A stretch of DNA of 64,000 bases, from positions 33,884,991 through 33,948,990 of the forward strand of contig CM023535.1 of assembly GCA_013350335.1 (NCBI GenBank). Reading direction: 5' to 3'. A program made the translations under genes and the position numbers. Below the pieces are notes generated by a model that was not told where the DNA came from, searched no databases, and saw only the letters and a list, made by a program, of their open reading frames with translations. Positions within the stretch are counted from its first letter, which is position 1; the number at the start of each line of letters is the position of its first letter. This document shows, one piece after another, positions 36,401-49,346 of this stretch. The stretch is from Chimonanthus salicifolius. Lineage: Eukaryota; Streptophyta; Magnoliopsida; Laurales; Calycanthaceae.

Positions 36401-39400
36401 AATGAAATCCTTTTTGGCTAATGAACTTCAGCCCAAGGTTGGCACCACATGTAACTCCCCTCCCATTCATTTCCATTGCTCATTTCATTTGGGGGTTTCA
36501 TCCTTGAGATGAAACCCTCCAATGGTTTCCTTGGCTCTTGGCTGCCCTAGATGCAACCCTTCTCCATCACTTCTCCAAGTGTGAACCCATATGTAACTCT
36601 CATTTGTTTAATACCTCCCTTGGGGTTTCCAACTATCCCGTGCAATTTCCAACGTGTATATGAATTTACACTTGAAATACAATTCACACCTTATGTAACT
36701 CCTAAAACAGCCACCCCATTGACCATCCAATTATCCCATGCAATTTCCAACGTGTATATAAATTTACACTTGAAATACAATTCACACCTTATGTAACTCC
36801 TAAAACAGCCACCCCATTGACCATCCAATTATCCCATGCAATTTCCAACATGTATATAAATTTGCACTTGAAATACAATTCACACCTTATGTAACTCCTA
36901 AAACAGCCACCCCATTCATTACTTAACTAGGGGTTACATGCATGAGATTACCTCTCCATGTAGCCAATGTGTGGAGTATTGTTTAACCTTGAAACTCCAT
37001 TCCTTCAACTTCACACCTCACCCTTTGAGATAAATATCTCCATAACTTCCCATCCAACTCATATGACACAACTCACCCATTTAACTCATCAATTTAATGC
37101 AACTCAACCCATAAATTCAACTCAACTAAACTCCATCATTTATTTCAACTCAATCTTCAATTTGAGTTATCTCAAACACTTGTTAACATTCCATTCAATT
37201 CAGCCTAACCCAATTAAACTTGAGCTCACCCAATAGTCAAACATGCCAACCACGACCCATTGGGTCCCATTTGGGCCCTTGAACCAATTAAATGTACATT
37301 ACCCATTTAACTTAATTTGAACCTTATACCAAGTACATTGGTTCCTACTTGAACAATGGGTCCCACCATTTTCTCAACTATGATCATAACCCTTTAATTC
37401 ATAAATCCAATGGCATTTTCGTAAATATTGATATACTGAAAATCCTAGGGTATTACACTTCTTACAACAAGGCATCATGTCCGGGCACATGGGTGGGTTC
37501 ATCAAAACTTGAAATCACTCATTGCTCAAGATTCATCTCATTAAACCTGATTACACCTACTGCAAAGTTAAGTTCGCTCACCGAAATTGTGTGGTATCAC
37601 GGTCTCTGCCAACATGCAAACAAGTGTGAAATCAATAATCAGTAAACATACATAGCATTCATATAAATACATACAAGTAGTATTTCAAAGCCATACTGTT
37701 TTCCCAAAAAACTCCAAGGTGAATGGAACTGAGTCTCCTACTTGGTTTCTAACCATTTTAAGTTACAATAATCCACAATATAATAATAATATGGTGCTCA
37801 GACCAAATCTCATATTGTCTTCTGGGCATGACCAGATTGACGTATTGAGTTAGGTCTAGATGCTCAAGTCACTTCTCGTATTGTCTTCTGGATAGGACTA
37901 TATTGACATATTGAGTAAGGCCTCGAGGTCACTCAGTGCCCGACAGATATAGCGTCGGCCTGGAAGTGGATACAATAGTAATACACTATAGTAATGAGAG
38001 AAGAAGGGTTAGTACAAATTTTAAATTATCAAATGGGTATAAACATCTCATGAAATCCTAGGATCTAACACAAGCATCATCAATCAATCAAGATTTTACA
38101 TTAAAAGACTGGTTTCCTCAGAACATGCCTCGGAACCCACTACTGTGGCTTCGGATCGTCCGAACCACGGCCTAAAACTAGTCCACAGATTTCAGAACGT
38201 GGATCTGTCCTCAGACCGTCCGAAGGTCAGGTCTCGGATCATCCGAAGGTCCTTCCGAACCGAAAAACAAAGAAAAAAGGCTTCGATGGGTCTCAGTGTC
38301 TCGGAATAAGCCGAGAGAAGCTCAGATCGTTCGAACCTCTCGGTCCTTCCGAAGGTAGCTCGGAACATCCGGAGCAGAGGCGGGCAACAATTAGCCTCTG
38401 GCCACTTCGAAACTTCGAACCGAAGCTCGGAACGTCCGAAGGGTCACTCTCGGACCGTCCGAAGGGGGTCATCCTCGGATGGTCCGAAGCACAACTCTAG
38501 GACCGTCCGAGAGTCGTCTTCCTCCTCTGTCTGCAACAACAGACAATAACGGGCAACAACACCATGAAATACTAATCTAGAAACAATGGGTTTTCTGGAT
38601 TCAGTTTTCACATCCAATCGGTCAGATGGACTCCTCAGTGAGTCCTCTTTCCATAGAGAGTAGTTTGAAGTTTTAACACTGATTAAAACATCTGATTTTA
38701 ACTTCAAAACCAAGGTGATCCAAAATTTCCAAGTTTTTCCTTAAACTACAAATCCATTTTACTCATTCAAAACTTAATAAAAAATGCTCTTTCTTGATTC
38801 TAAACCGGACTGAAATTTAAAGAAGAACACAATGGTTACCTTCGCTTGAGTTCCTGGATTGAAAATCCTGACTTTGAAAAATCTTCCTCTAGCTTATGGT
38901 AAGAAAAGTTTTGAAAAACAGAGAGACTGAGGGGGAGGTGATCGGCTGGTTTTCTCAGGGGGTTTGAGATGTAAATTATCTGGGGGATTAAACCAGCTGA
39001 ACTGAGAGTGATTTATAGAGGAGCTGAGCAAATGGGTGATGGCCAACCATCGCTGCATGCAGCGGCTGGCCAACTCCCAACAGTAATCGGCAGAAATTTA
39101 CTGTTAGTTGTAAATAAGTCTCTGGTATGTTTTGGTTTTGCACATAGGTCCATTTTTGATAAAAAAAATCGGTTTTTAACTTAAAATATGGTTTAAAAGG
39201 CTTAAAAATTTTAATCCAACTTGACAGATAAATTGGGTTTTAAAAACTATAATCACCATAAAAATTTGGAGATTTAAAATTCACAAAAAACCATATATTT
39301 AAATAAAATTCATAATTTAACACTATTTACTTAATTTAACTTGTGTTAAATAAAATAAATTAAAGTCCTCATTTTTGGGGTTTGAAGAAATAAACTAGAC

Positions 39401-39805
39401 CGTACTAAAATGGTCTAACATAATATGCTTGTTTCAAAAATTTTCTCATTTCCAAAACTATTTAAAAATATTTATTTCTTCCTTTCGGGGTCTTGACGAG
39501 CGGTTTTAAATATCATTTTCTAAAAATAAAATAATTTTGAAATCAGAAATAGAAATCCTTGATTAGGAAAAATAATATCATCCAGTAATTAATCACATAA
39601 TGACATAAATAATAAAAATAATATCAATAAGTGGTAAATTACCATTTTGCCCCTTCCAACTGGACGAATTGGATCGCTGAGCTTTCGAGCTCAGATTGGG
39701 CGACACCTGAGTTTTTCACAAAACCCTAACCGTAATCTTTGAGATTTACCGGTTTAAGAAGGATTTATTAAATTAATTACGCTTAATTTGGGTCAGGGTA
39801 TTACA
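33500..39805 (-). repeat. Element A 5' LTR (contains solo LTR S4)
   Basis: It is the partner of 17020-24465. It begins TGTGACGCCCCGACCC, ends GGTCAGGGTATTACA and is followed by the target duplication ACCTC. S4 occupies 34340-37457. The short-palindrome cluster of this LTR family is at about 38155-38515. The equivalent of the S2 insertion point (near 33848) is uninterrupted. Confidence 0.9.
34340..37457 (-). mobile_element. Solo LTR S4 (3118 bp) inside A's 5' LTR
   Basis: It begins TGTAACACCCCGCCC and ends CTAGGGTATTACA, with a perfect target duplication CTTCT (34335-34339 and 37458-37462). It carries GGGTTCGGCC-type inverted repeats at 35504, 35696, 35925 and a decayed one at 36011. A 78-bp tandem duplication (about 35043-35200) contains both the CGGACGCC.CGAC.GAGTGTGG unit and the TTGACG/CGTCAA or TTGATG/CATCAA stem. 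Near 36590-36920 a segment of about 120 bp (TATGTAACTCCTAAAACAGCCACC...) is present in about three tandem copies. No internal region remains. Confidence 0.9.
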
Positions 39806-39810
39806 ACCTC

Positions 39811-40202
39811 TGTTAATCTGGACGATCAATCCTTGACCATGATGGGTCGATCCTGTCTCCACCGAGGGGTCACTGAGAACGAATGGTTGAGTTGACTGTG
39901 AAACAAATTACATATTTCCAAGCTGAATCCTAATTCACTGTCCAGCTTCCTCTATAGGCTTTTAATGATTTTATCATTTATTCAGTTAAGCCTAGGAATG
40001 GTCCACTCTAAGGTGTGAGTACTACTTAAAGTCATCTATGGCCAAATACATGTTTTTGTGACTGCCATGACGATGAACTTTGAACCTGGCGGAGTATGAT
40101 CTTCATTCTTGATCATCTTGAGTCTTCAAGCTTCTTAACAAGTGCTTCTTCCCTAGTCATGGAATTGATAAATAGGAACTCGGCAAAGCCGGGGCACTAA
40201 CA
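39811..40202 (-). repeat. Element B 3' LTR, proximal part
   Basis: This is the sense-strand start of B's LTR (TGTTAGTGCCCCGGC when read leftward from 40202). Element A is inserted 392 bp into it. Together with 15768-17019 it makes an LTR of about 1.64 kb. Confidence 0.85.
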
Positions 40203-40216
40203 ATATCCCCCTTTGT
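40203..40216 (-). other. Polypurine tract of element B
   Basis: On the minus strand ACAAAGGGGGATAT directly precedes the LTR start TGTTAG, the usual PPT-LTR arrangement of copia elements. Confidence 0.8.
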
Positions 40217-41433
40217 CAATTTCATTACAAAACGTAGAAGCTAACTCAGTTAAAAACCCACCCTTATTACATCACATTTGAATACAAAATATTATATTAA
40301 TTACATATTCAAATGATACATAAGACTATGATCTTCACATATTCTTATTCAACTTGCTTCAAATCATGATTTTTTGTTTAAGCACATAAGCAAGCAACAC
40401 TAGAAAAATCATTAGAGGAGTTAGTCCAAAACATAAATATGAATCTATGGACTAAACTAGATTAGCATTCATTTCCCCCATACACTAATGATTTCCTAGC
40501 TATCAATACTACCCAGTGTTGAGAAGATTTTCTTTCCCAATCTTTCTGAGTTTGATCTCTCAAATTCCAAGCATAAACATTCTCCCCATGTCCATTGGCT
40601 TCTTCATATTCGTCTCCTTTATGGCTCTCTTTTTCTAGAGGTCCAAGCACTTTGGCTTTATCATACACTCCCCATGATTAGTGCTTACAGCTTCTACTAA
40701 TTTCTCTCCCATTTTGTCATAAAATTGACAAAGGTTTAGTAGATAGACATCAGCATCATTTTTTCTATGCTTCTTGCACTTAATGATTAACTAAGTTCTG
40801 CTGCAACTCATGGTTCTCACCACGGCTTAATGCACTTCCTTGTGCAACAAGGTTTATTTTCCCCTGCTCAAGCTAAATTCCAGTTTAGTTGATTTCTTCC
40901 ATGGGACGAGCTCATGTACCTGGTTTCTCTAGAATCTTTTCCCCTATTCTCCAAGCTATCTTTTGTAGCTTATTTGACTCATCTCCCCCATGGAGCAAGC
41001 TATATTTCCTGGCTTCTCCAGATTATATACCCCGCAGACTTAACTGCCTCCAAGTTCATTTTTCTCCAATCTTTCTTTCAAGCTTGCATCCTCCTTCCTA
41101 AACTGTCATGACCAGTGACAGGTGCTAAACAACACATATTTTGTACTCTCCTATTCTTCAAGGATGTTTGTCACCTTAGTCCAATCCCTATCTTCTTAAC
41201 AACCTGCATGTTAGTTAATTAAACACAATCCATGTTAACAATAGACATAAGATAGAAGGCATTCCACAAATTTATACCCACACTAAGACAAAACATATCA
41301 TTTCACTGGAAAAAAAAATATGCATTCAGCACATATGGTTTAGGTGGAGACATCATGGATGCTTAGTCACAATATCAAAAGTATAGTTTTTCAAAAGTAG
41401 AGAAGATGAAAAACTACCCTAAGCAGAGTCATC
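40217..41433 (-). other. Element B 3' untranslated region
   Basis: It lies between the extra ORF and the PPT. Only short frames are present (for example 40462-40668 minus, 40889-41101 plus), none like a known domain. Confidence 0.5.
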
Positions 41434-43565
41434 CTAAGGAGGTGCTGGAGGAGGAGGAGACAGGGAATCTGGAACTCTGTCAGAGAGGGAGACAACAGAG
41501 ACTAGATCCTGGGCAATCATCTGGATACTATCTAGACTATTTTCAAGATAATCCATTCTCATTTCTAGTCTGAAGACCTTTCTGCCCAGATTGACATTTT
41601 CTTGAGAAGGATGTTCTTATTCTTCTTTTTCCTCAGAGTCTCTCCAAAAATCCTCAGAACTAAAACTTTCCTCTTCACTGCTGTCATCGGGGATAACGAC
41701 ATGATCTTCATTACCAATTTGAAGATCATTCTTTTTTTTTGCATCTTCTCTCATTTCTTCACGTCGTTCTTTGAAGAAGATGACACATTTGTCAACAATG
41801 GGGTCTTCTTCCACCTCTGGTTGGGTTTCTTGTTGATCTTGAACATACGCAGGATTTTCAGAACTTGACCCAGGGTAAGACCTAGAAGCAAACTTTTTGG
41901 TTCGTTTGGCCCATCGACCGGCACGACTGGATTCTCCTCGTTCTACAAAGGGCTGATGAACATAGGAAAATAACTAATTGACCCTTGTATTTGGACTAGT
42001 TAGTCCCTTGTTTTGTGTGTTTTAAGATATGTTTAATGAGATTTTGGAAGTTTTGCAGGATTTACAAGGAAATACAAGATATGAGAATTCAAATGGTGAA
42101 TTTTGCAATTTATGGGCATAAGTTGATATTTTTGGAAAGTTAGATTTTTTAATATTTATTTTACCACAATTTTAGGGGTTTTATTCGTAAACTAATTAAT
42201 TCAAATCCATTTATGAGAGTTTGGATTAATTTATTCATTTTTAGAATTGAATGTAAGTGGTAAATTATTTATTAGATTTTTCATACTTTGAAAAATCCAA
42301 TTATTAAGCCCATTAAGAAAAGCCTATGAAGAAATCCACATGTTTGAAGTCTATTTTCATCATCTCAACATACATATGAGGAAATTCGAAATTTAGAATT
42401 TATTAAAAGAGGATTTTCGAACTTGGGCTGTGGATTTTGGAGAAGCTTTGAAGTGGAGGAGAAAAGAGCAAGAAGATCTTGGGGATGTCGAATTTCTTTT
42501 AGAGTTTGAAGGTTAGTTTAATTTTAAATTTCTTGTATTTATTTTCCTTAATTAAATTTCAATGTCATGTATTTATTTTCATTAATAAGTTCGAATCACT
42601 ATGGTCCTCCTTGTCTCTATTTTTCGCTTCAACCAAAGTTCCAATTCATTGTAATTCGTAATTCAAATTTTTATTAATAATTGAAAGGCAGAAAAACACT
42701 TAGAATTATGGTTTTCCACTTATTTATTTTTGCATAATGAAAATTTGATTTGATTTAATTCCTTTTATGGATTATGTGAGAGATTATTCTAACTTGTTCA
42801 ATGAAAGCAGAAAAATATTTTAAACTAAATGGAACTTGATTTTATGAGTCTAAGGCTCTTTTTAAGAGTAGAAAAAATTTTAGATTCGAAATTGCAAGTT
42901 AAAATTCATTTTAGCCTAAGGTCGGATTTGAATTTTCTTAGTTTAATTGATTTCATAAATTTTATAATGAGGATTTTAATAGATGAAAAATTTGAGTGCA
43001 TGATAAATAAGAAATGTGAGCTTCATATTCTAGGCCTTGATATTATTTTTAAAATATGGAAAACCTCCATAATTTTTTGATCTAGTTCCACTGTATATAT
43101 GTAAATATGTTGTTTTTATTTTATTTTCTTTTTCTTTGTTTATAAATTCAAACTCCATAAAAAATTGTGAACTATGTTGGTAATTGATTAATTGCAACTT
43201 AATTTATGTTTTCTAAGTTAAATTGAGATTGTTTATATTTTTAGATTAAATCCACAATTTTAATTAAAATTAGTTAAATTATTATATTATATGTTTAAGT
43301 CTAGAATATTTCTAAATTAAAAGTAAAGTTCATAGATTAGAGAAATAATTTCATGTTCATGATTTATCTCTATATTTTCTAAATTTCTTAAATTACGTAA
43401 TTCAAATGGTATATTTTTCACGAATATATCTTCTTAAGTTCCGATGGGTTCGACCTCGCACTCAATTGCTATACAATCTAATGGTTTGTGCGCTTCCGAG
43501 TTATAACTTTAAAATTTGCACAACAAAGGCTTAGGACGTGTCTGAGCTGCCATCTTTCTAGGCAT
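41434..43565 (-). pseudogene. Extra ORF of element B, copy 1 (split by a 1.57-kb insertion)
   Basis: Reading leftward, an ATG at 43565 gives MPRKMAAQTRPK and is interrupted by the insertion 41952-43522. It resumes with RGESSRAGRWAKRTKK, an acidic SSEEESFSSEDFWRDSEEKEE-type stretch, an in-frame TAA (41617-41619), a short heptad-like segment (RKVFRLEMRMDYLENSL) and a proline-rich end (PPPPAPP) with a stop at 41434-41436. One base is missing around the insertion relative to copy 2. Its position between gag and the 3' LTR is where SIRE-type copia elements carry an env-like ORF, but I see no signal peptide or membrane segment, so the function is open. Confidence 0.55.
41952..43522. mobile_element. 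Unclassified 1571-bp insertion in element B
   Basis: The flanks are direct repeats ACAAAGG (41945-41951 and 43523-43529). The second copy of the host sequence near 56055 lacks the insert, which proves insertion. The segment is AT-rich with no transposase or RT. It ends ...TTTGCACA, and near 43445 has GGGTTCGACCTCGCACT, a phrase I associate with plant LTR ends. It could be a solo LTR with odd ends or a DNA element; a 7-bp duplication fits neither rule cleanly. Confidence 0.6.
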
Positions 43566-43803
43566 GGTTTCCCTAGAGGAGATCCTCAACCAGTAATTCA
43601 GAAGTGGATGAGGTGAAGACTGAGCCTAACCTGATTTAGGAGAATCACAGAAACCGTGATTTTTTGTCTTCTAGGGATGCAAGGAGCAAAAACCCTATGG
43701 TTTTCGTCACGGAATCACTCCGAGAGGTCTTATCGACTGGTCTAGGGTACGAGAGGAGAATGAGGGACCACTAGACCTTCACGGGAGGAGAGATGACAAT
43801 TTC

Positions 43804-46800
43804 TGTAATGGCCCGAAAATTTTAAGTTAATATGAAGGTGAATATTATTTATTTTAAGGATGGAAATTAGAAAATTGGTGGAATGAATGGTAAATGGGCC
43901 AAAATTTGGACAAAGGCCCAAGTATGACCCAATAGACTATAGTTTGGATTTAAATTTATTTAAATGGTCAATGAGGGTTAAATGGGTAAGATGGAAATGT
44001 AATTGGGCCATGGGCCTAATGGTGATCCATTTAGAATGAATGGAATGAAATTTAAATCACCTGAGTTATTTGGAATTAAACCAAGTTGATGTGGCCAAGT
44101 GGGACCCACCTCCACCTCATCAAGTGAGGTGGCGTGTGGGCCAATGATTGGTGAGGCCGGCCACCATGGTTGATTTGGTCAACCATGGGTGGAATAATGG
44201 GAATTAGGTTAAGTACAAATGAATTAACCTAAGGAAATTATCAAATTAATTAAATAATTAAATTATTAAATTGGTGGCTAAATGGGTTAAAATTAGTCAA
44301 ATGGAGACCAAGCTACCCCACCTCCAAGGTTAAACACGTTGGGCTTGGTGGTGGTTTAGATAACCACCACCATAAAGCAAATAAAAGATCTTTAAAATAT
44401 CTTGCTTTGGTTGGTGAGAGTAGTTAATGCAAAGGGTAAGTTTAAGTCACCAAATGGGGGGTCAGTCTTGAGTTCTTTTCCATTTTCTTATCCTCTTTTC
44501 GACTCTCTCCATTGTCATTCTCCATGGCCATCCCAGACTAGGAAGGAGAAGAAAAGAAAAGAAAAAATTAAGGAAAGGAAGCTAAGAAGAGTAGGAGAGA
44601 AGAAAGAAGTGGAAATTTACACAAAATCACTCTAAGATCAAGGAGATTATCTCCCCTCTCATCATTCTTTCCTCTTCCCTCCTTCAATTTAAACTTACCT
44701 TGGCCGATTCTAGGGTTGGGGGTTGCCACCATTAATCAAGAATCTTGACCTATCAAAGATCAAGAGGAAGGAGAGAGGAGGCTACGGAGACCGACGGGAG
44801 TGACGGGAATCGGAGGAGACGACGGATTGTAAGTGTTTCTTAAACAATAAATTTTCGATTTTTAGGGTTTAAGAATTGGAATTTATTTTGTGAAATAAAT
44901 GGTGGATAGATAATTTTATGCTATGGAATTTAGATCCATCAAATGGAGGGGTGGAAGATGGAGAAAACCCTAAATGGGTGAATTAGGGTTAGGGAAAAGA
45001 AATAAGTAAATGTAGTATGTGCATTGTATAATTTATGGAATTGAGCATGGAATGGGGTGCTTGGAATAAGAATCATGGGCCATAGGGTTCGGCCATGTAG
45101 TATGGCCGAACCCCATGGTGGGTGATTTAATGGTTGGTTTAATTGGTTAGGGTTTTATGGATGGAAGACAATGAGGGTTTGCAGCTAATGAAAATTAGGG
45201 TTTTAAATGAGTGAGTGTGGGTAAGTTTAAAAATGATTTTATGATAAAAATGTAATGGAGTTTTATGGCTTTGAAATGCATGGATGGAATGAACCTTGAA
45301 CCATGGGTTCGGCCATGGTATATGGCCGAACCCTATGGTGATGAAATGGTGATTAAATGGTGGGTTTAAAGGATAATGTGTTGATGAATTTAGGGTTTTA
45401 AATGAACAAATGTAATGATCCAAATGGGGCTAACAGTAGTGGTTTAAAAGTGTGATTTAAACCACCTCAAGGAAGGATTTATTTTGGATCTAAATGGTGT
45501 AATTAGATCCAAGAAAAAAAATGGGGAAAGGACACCATGGGTTCGGCCATGGTGTATGGCCGAACCCATCGCCCAATTGTGATCCATTTTGATGGGTTAA
45601 ATTGGAGGATGAGTGATGTTTATGGTTTCCAAAGGGTATGAATGGGCAATGGACTCATTGTAGTTTAAATGTATGAAGTAAATCCCATGGGAAGAGTTGA
45701 TGAATGAGGTATTTTAAAACCATGATCCATTACCCATCTAAAGGGTTAAATGTGGGGTTTTGTATGGGTTTAAATGAATAAGGGTTAGGTTCATAAAAAG
45801 GCTAATTTTAATGATGTTATGACATGGTTCAATGGGTCATTAATGGACCTAAGTTAGGGATATAAGTTTATGATCAATTAGGGATTTAATCATGCTTGGA
45901 TAAATGAGTGATTAATCATGGAAAATGAAGTAGTGGCAAAACTGTAATTAATGGCCAAATTCAAGAATTCCATGGAGACTGATCATGGACTTAGGGGCTT
46001 TAATGTAATAACCTTATAAGTGATTGATAAAGCCTAAGGTGGCCAATTTTTTTTAAGACTTATGGGATTAAAAGTTTTAATAGATGAAATAGGGACCGGT
46101 TTTTCGTATGGACTTGGAAATGTGAATGGACTTAGAAATAGTTAAAATGTGAACTGATTATGTGTATATAATAAGGTATTGCATATCGCGAGCAGTACGC
46201 GTGTCGGTAGCCGGATTATCGGGCGAAACCGTAAAAGGACGCGAGTCGGTATTCGGTAGGATTCCTACCTCCTTGTAAGCCATGGATATGTGATGGTATC
46301 TTTATTTTATTTTGTGGACTATGGGAGTTATTTTATGATAGGTTTTCACAATTATGAATGTTATGGTTAATACTATGATTTATATTTTAAGATGATGCAT
46401 TATATGCCAAGGCTATGTATGATATACTAGAGTTATGAGATATATATATATTACATAGCATAATGCATTACATCTCATGCACGGCATGGGCGGGAAAATA
46501 ATGGAACCAGAGTCCATGCTCCGTCGGGGCGACCGAAAAGCAGGCATGGGGATATTTTGATAACCAGAGTCCATGCTCCGTCGGGGCGACCGAGAACAGG
46601 CATGGGGACACCTTGACGAAGTTTTGTTCTGTCAAGAGGGATATGATATTATATGGTTTGTATGATGGGTGGGATGCATAACATAGACACCCATGACATG
46701 GCATTTACTTTATAGTTTCATTATATGATGGTTTATCAGCTTTCATTGGGTTATTATCTGTATGTCGTTATTATTAATCCATGTGCTAGCCCTACTCGGA

Positions 46801-47308
46801 GTCCTACTGGGCACGTGTTCTAACACCCTACTTCTACCCTAGCTGACGATGCAGGAGATGTCGGAATGGAAGGGCGAGAAGGGAGCCAAGCTTAGGAGCT
46901 TGGGGAGGCGGCTACTTAGTTTAATCATTTCATTTTGGAAATGTAAATTGAGTAAATTAGCTTGTCGGAATGTAATAACTTAGATGGCTTGCTATGTTTA
47001 CATTTTATTTTTGGACAATACAGTTTAATGGCATTTTAGTAATTATACGGATGTTTCTTCCCTGCTATCTGAAAATTGGTAGGATAATCTCTATTATCAT
47101 TCCGCATGTAATTTAATATTCCGCGAGCTTACTTTCTACGCGTGAACCGTACTCGTGGACTTAGTTCCACGCACGCGTAGGGTTGGCCAGTGAAGGGCCG
47201 GGCTTTAGAAGCTCGGAACTTAACTCGCGTCGTGACGTCCGCGCCCTTGTCAATTTTTTTTAAAAAAAATAAACTCTGATTTTCAGTGAAAAAGGGGCGG
47301 GCGTTACA
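43804..47308 (+). repeat. Element C 5' LTR
   Basis: Begins TGTAATGGCCCG and ends GGGCGGGCGTTACA. It holds inverted repeats at 45081, 45301 and 45535 (GGGTTCGGCCAT...ATGGCCGAACCC). Two CTCCGTCGGGGCGACCG units lie at about 46500-46545 and 46563-46605, and a TTGACG/TGTCAA stem at 46613-46635. The GGGCACGTGTTCTAACACCC and TACTTCTACCCTAG block is at 46802-46853. The 94-codon minus frame (45139-45423) also occurs in the 3' LTR and is probably fortuitous. Confidence 0.92.
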
Positions 47309-47310
47309 GT

Positions 47311-47322
47311 TGGTATCAGAGC
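47311..47322 (+). other. Primer-binding site of element C
   Basis: TGGTATCAGAGC, a perfect match to the initiator-Met tRNA complement, two bases after the LTR end. Confidence 0.92.
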
Positions 47323-47813
47323 GAGTTCGGAAGAATGAATCTCTCGAAGTAAGATTAAGACGGTTGCACGTCTCACTGACGGCTAAGAATCCCAACCGAC
47401 CGACTCTTCGGAGTCCGCTGCACGGGGGCCGGGTTAATTTACTTCGATTAACTCAAACTGAAGTGTTTAATCTGAGAACAACATTTGATGGAAAGGGATG
47501 ATAGCAAGGGAAGGAAAATCAATTTAAGTCGGAATTATCAAACATAACAAGTAGGGTTACTTTTCCCCCGACATGAGAAAACAAATCTAGGTTTTCCCAA
47601 AAATTGGTAGATTTATTGAACATAGGAAAGAATTCCCCGATTTCACCAAATTGAACAAAACATAGATACTTGGGAAATTTTCCCCAAACCAAGTGTGCTT
47701 ATTTGGTAATTTCCAAAAAAAAAAAAAAAAATTGAGAAACAAAGTATGTTTACTTAGTATTTTTCCCCCAATTTGAAAAGGAACTAAGGCAATATTTTTC
47801 GATGACCTAGTAA
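47323..47813 (+). other. Element C untranslated leader
   Basis: Noncoding leader between PBS and gag, with repeated TTTTCCCC.A stretches and a run of A near 47715. Its first 400 bp or so are homologous to 60967-61345 inside the hAT element. Confidence 0.8.
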
Positions 47814-49346
47814 ATGCCTCCGAAGAGAAGGACTCGCCACAATCAGAAAGAGGTATCACCGCCTCGTCAGGAAGAGGGAGTACCACCACCTCACCAAGAG
47901 GAGGTACCGCCGCCTCACCAAGTAGAGGGACAGAATAGTATAAACATACAAGGTGTACCTCCCGATCTACAAGACATAGTTCAGGCGGCTGTCGCTTCTG
48001 CTCTACAACAACACCTGGGCGGAAGTGCGACCACCAGCAACACCAGTAAACGGAAGATGGTCAAAGACTTCTAGCAACAGCGCCCTCCCTACTTCAGAGG
48101 AAAAGAAGGGGCTGTAGGAGCAGATCATTGGTTAAAGAAGATCACTCAGATCTTGAATCTACTGCAGATTTCCAGTGCGGCTGACAGAATCTTACTGGCA
48201 ACATCTCAACTGATTGAGGATGCCGGTAATTGGTGGGAAATGGTAGAAAAACAGCAATCACTGGTACCGGAAAGGGAAAGAATTGCTATGACTTGGGAAT
48301 GGTTCTCAGCCACTTTTCTTGAACAGTATTTTCCGGAGGAAGAAAGAGAGAGCCAGACTGAAGCTTTTATATCATTAGTACAAGGCAATATGACGGTGGC
48401 AGAGTACCATAGGGAGTTCCTTCGTCTATCTGTCTACGCATTCTATATGGTGGATACTGAGCACCGGAGGGCCCGTAAGTTTGAACGGGGCCTTCGGCCG
48501 AGCATCAAGGCTAGGGTGACAGTATTCAAGGAACCTACATTGGCAAGGGTGGTCAGCAGGGCCACTATAGTGGAGCAGGAATTGAATGAGATAGCGCGGC
48601 CTGACAACTGCCGAGGGCAGAGTGGGCGGGGCACATTTCAACCCAACAAGAGGTTCCGCTCGAGTTTCAGCAGACCCTCATCCTCTACTGGATCTACAGG
48701 GGACTTTCGCCCCAATCAGCCCTCCCCATCAGCATCAGTTACCCAGGTCCCTCGGGGTGGGGGCACTTGCTATCAGTGTGGCCAACAGGGCCACTTCAAG
48801 AGAGAGTGTCCACAGCACAACAGACCCTCTAATTTCAGGGGTTCTTCCCGCCCTCCAGCTAAGCCAACTCAGTCGCGAGGAGGCAGAGCGCACAACCAAG
48901 TGGGGCGGGCGACAAACCCTACAGGATCTGGACGGCTTTTTGCCATACCTTCTCCAGTAGCGGTGGATCGCTCGGTGATGCAAGGTATGGCCGTAGTTGG
49001 TAGTTCCTATGTTGTTACATTATTTGATTCTGGAGCTTCCCATTCATTTATATCTGCTGCATTCATATCTAATACGGGTACTTTAGTACAAAATTTGTCC
49101 ACATCACTTACCATTGTATCCCCCGTCGGAGACACATCCTTGGGACTCATATGTATAGCATTGAATACTGAACTCGCGGGATTCAGATTCGAGTTCAATT
49201 ATTTGGTAATCGATATGGCTAAGTACGATGTTATATTTGGCATGGACTGGTTGGCTACATTCCAAGCCCATATTGATTGCCATCTTCGTAGGGCGATATT
49301 TTGGTCGCTCGAGGGAAAGCGGTATGTGGTACACGCTGACCGATAG
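47814..49346 (+). pseudogene. Element C gag and protease (two premature stops)
   Basis: The frame starts at ATG 47814 with a Pro/Glu-rich N-terminus and is stopped by TAG at 48072-48074. It continues in the same frame through the retrotransposon gag core (WWEMVEKQQ, WFSATFLEQYFP, YHREFLRLS), a basic Ser/Arg-rich stretch, one zinc knuckle (CYQCGQQGHFKREC) and the protease motif LFDSGASHSFIS with VIFGMDWL. A second TAG lies at 49344-49346. Gag packages element RNA; protease processes the polyprotein. The pol part follows in the same frame, so the ancestor encoded a single polyprotein. Confidence 0.93.

Larger units (their letters stand above)
17020..39805 (-). mobile_element. Ty3/gypsy chromovirus element A, complete but riddled with insertions
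   Basis: Termini are TGTGAC...ATTACA on the plus strand, with a perfect 5-bp target duplication ACCTC (17015-17019 and 39806-39810). Its LTRs are 17020-24465 (3') and 33500-39805 (5'), each split by a solo LTR. Without insertions they are about 3227 and 3183 bp and the whole element about 11.8 kb. PBS and PPT are in place. Gag, protease, RT, RNase H, integrase and a C-terminal chromodomain are recognisable, in the order of Tekay/Del-type chromoviruses, with many stops. By eye I count about 16 differences in the first 350 bp of the LTR pair. Confidence 0.92.

Noticed and set aside
45139..45423. A 94-codon ORF conserved at 53720-54004
   Set aside because: Again the same place in both LTRs of C, antisense to the element; it overlaps noncoding hairpin DNA and S3 does not preserve it.
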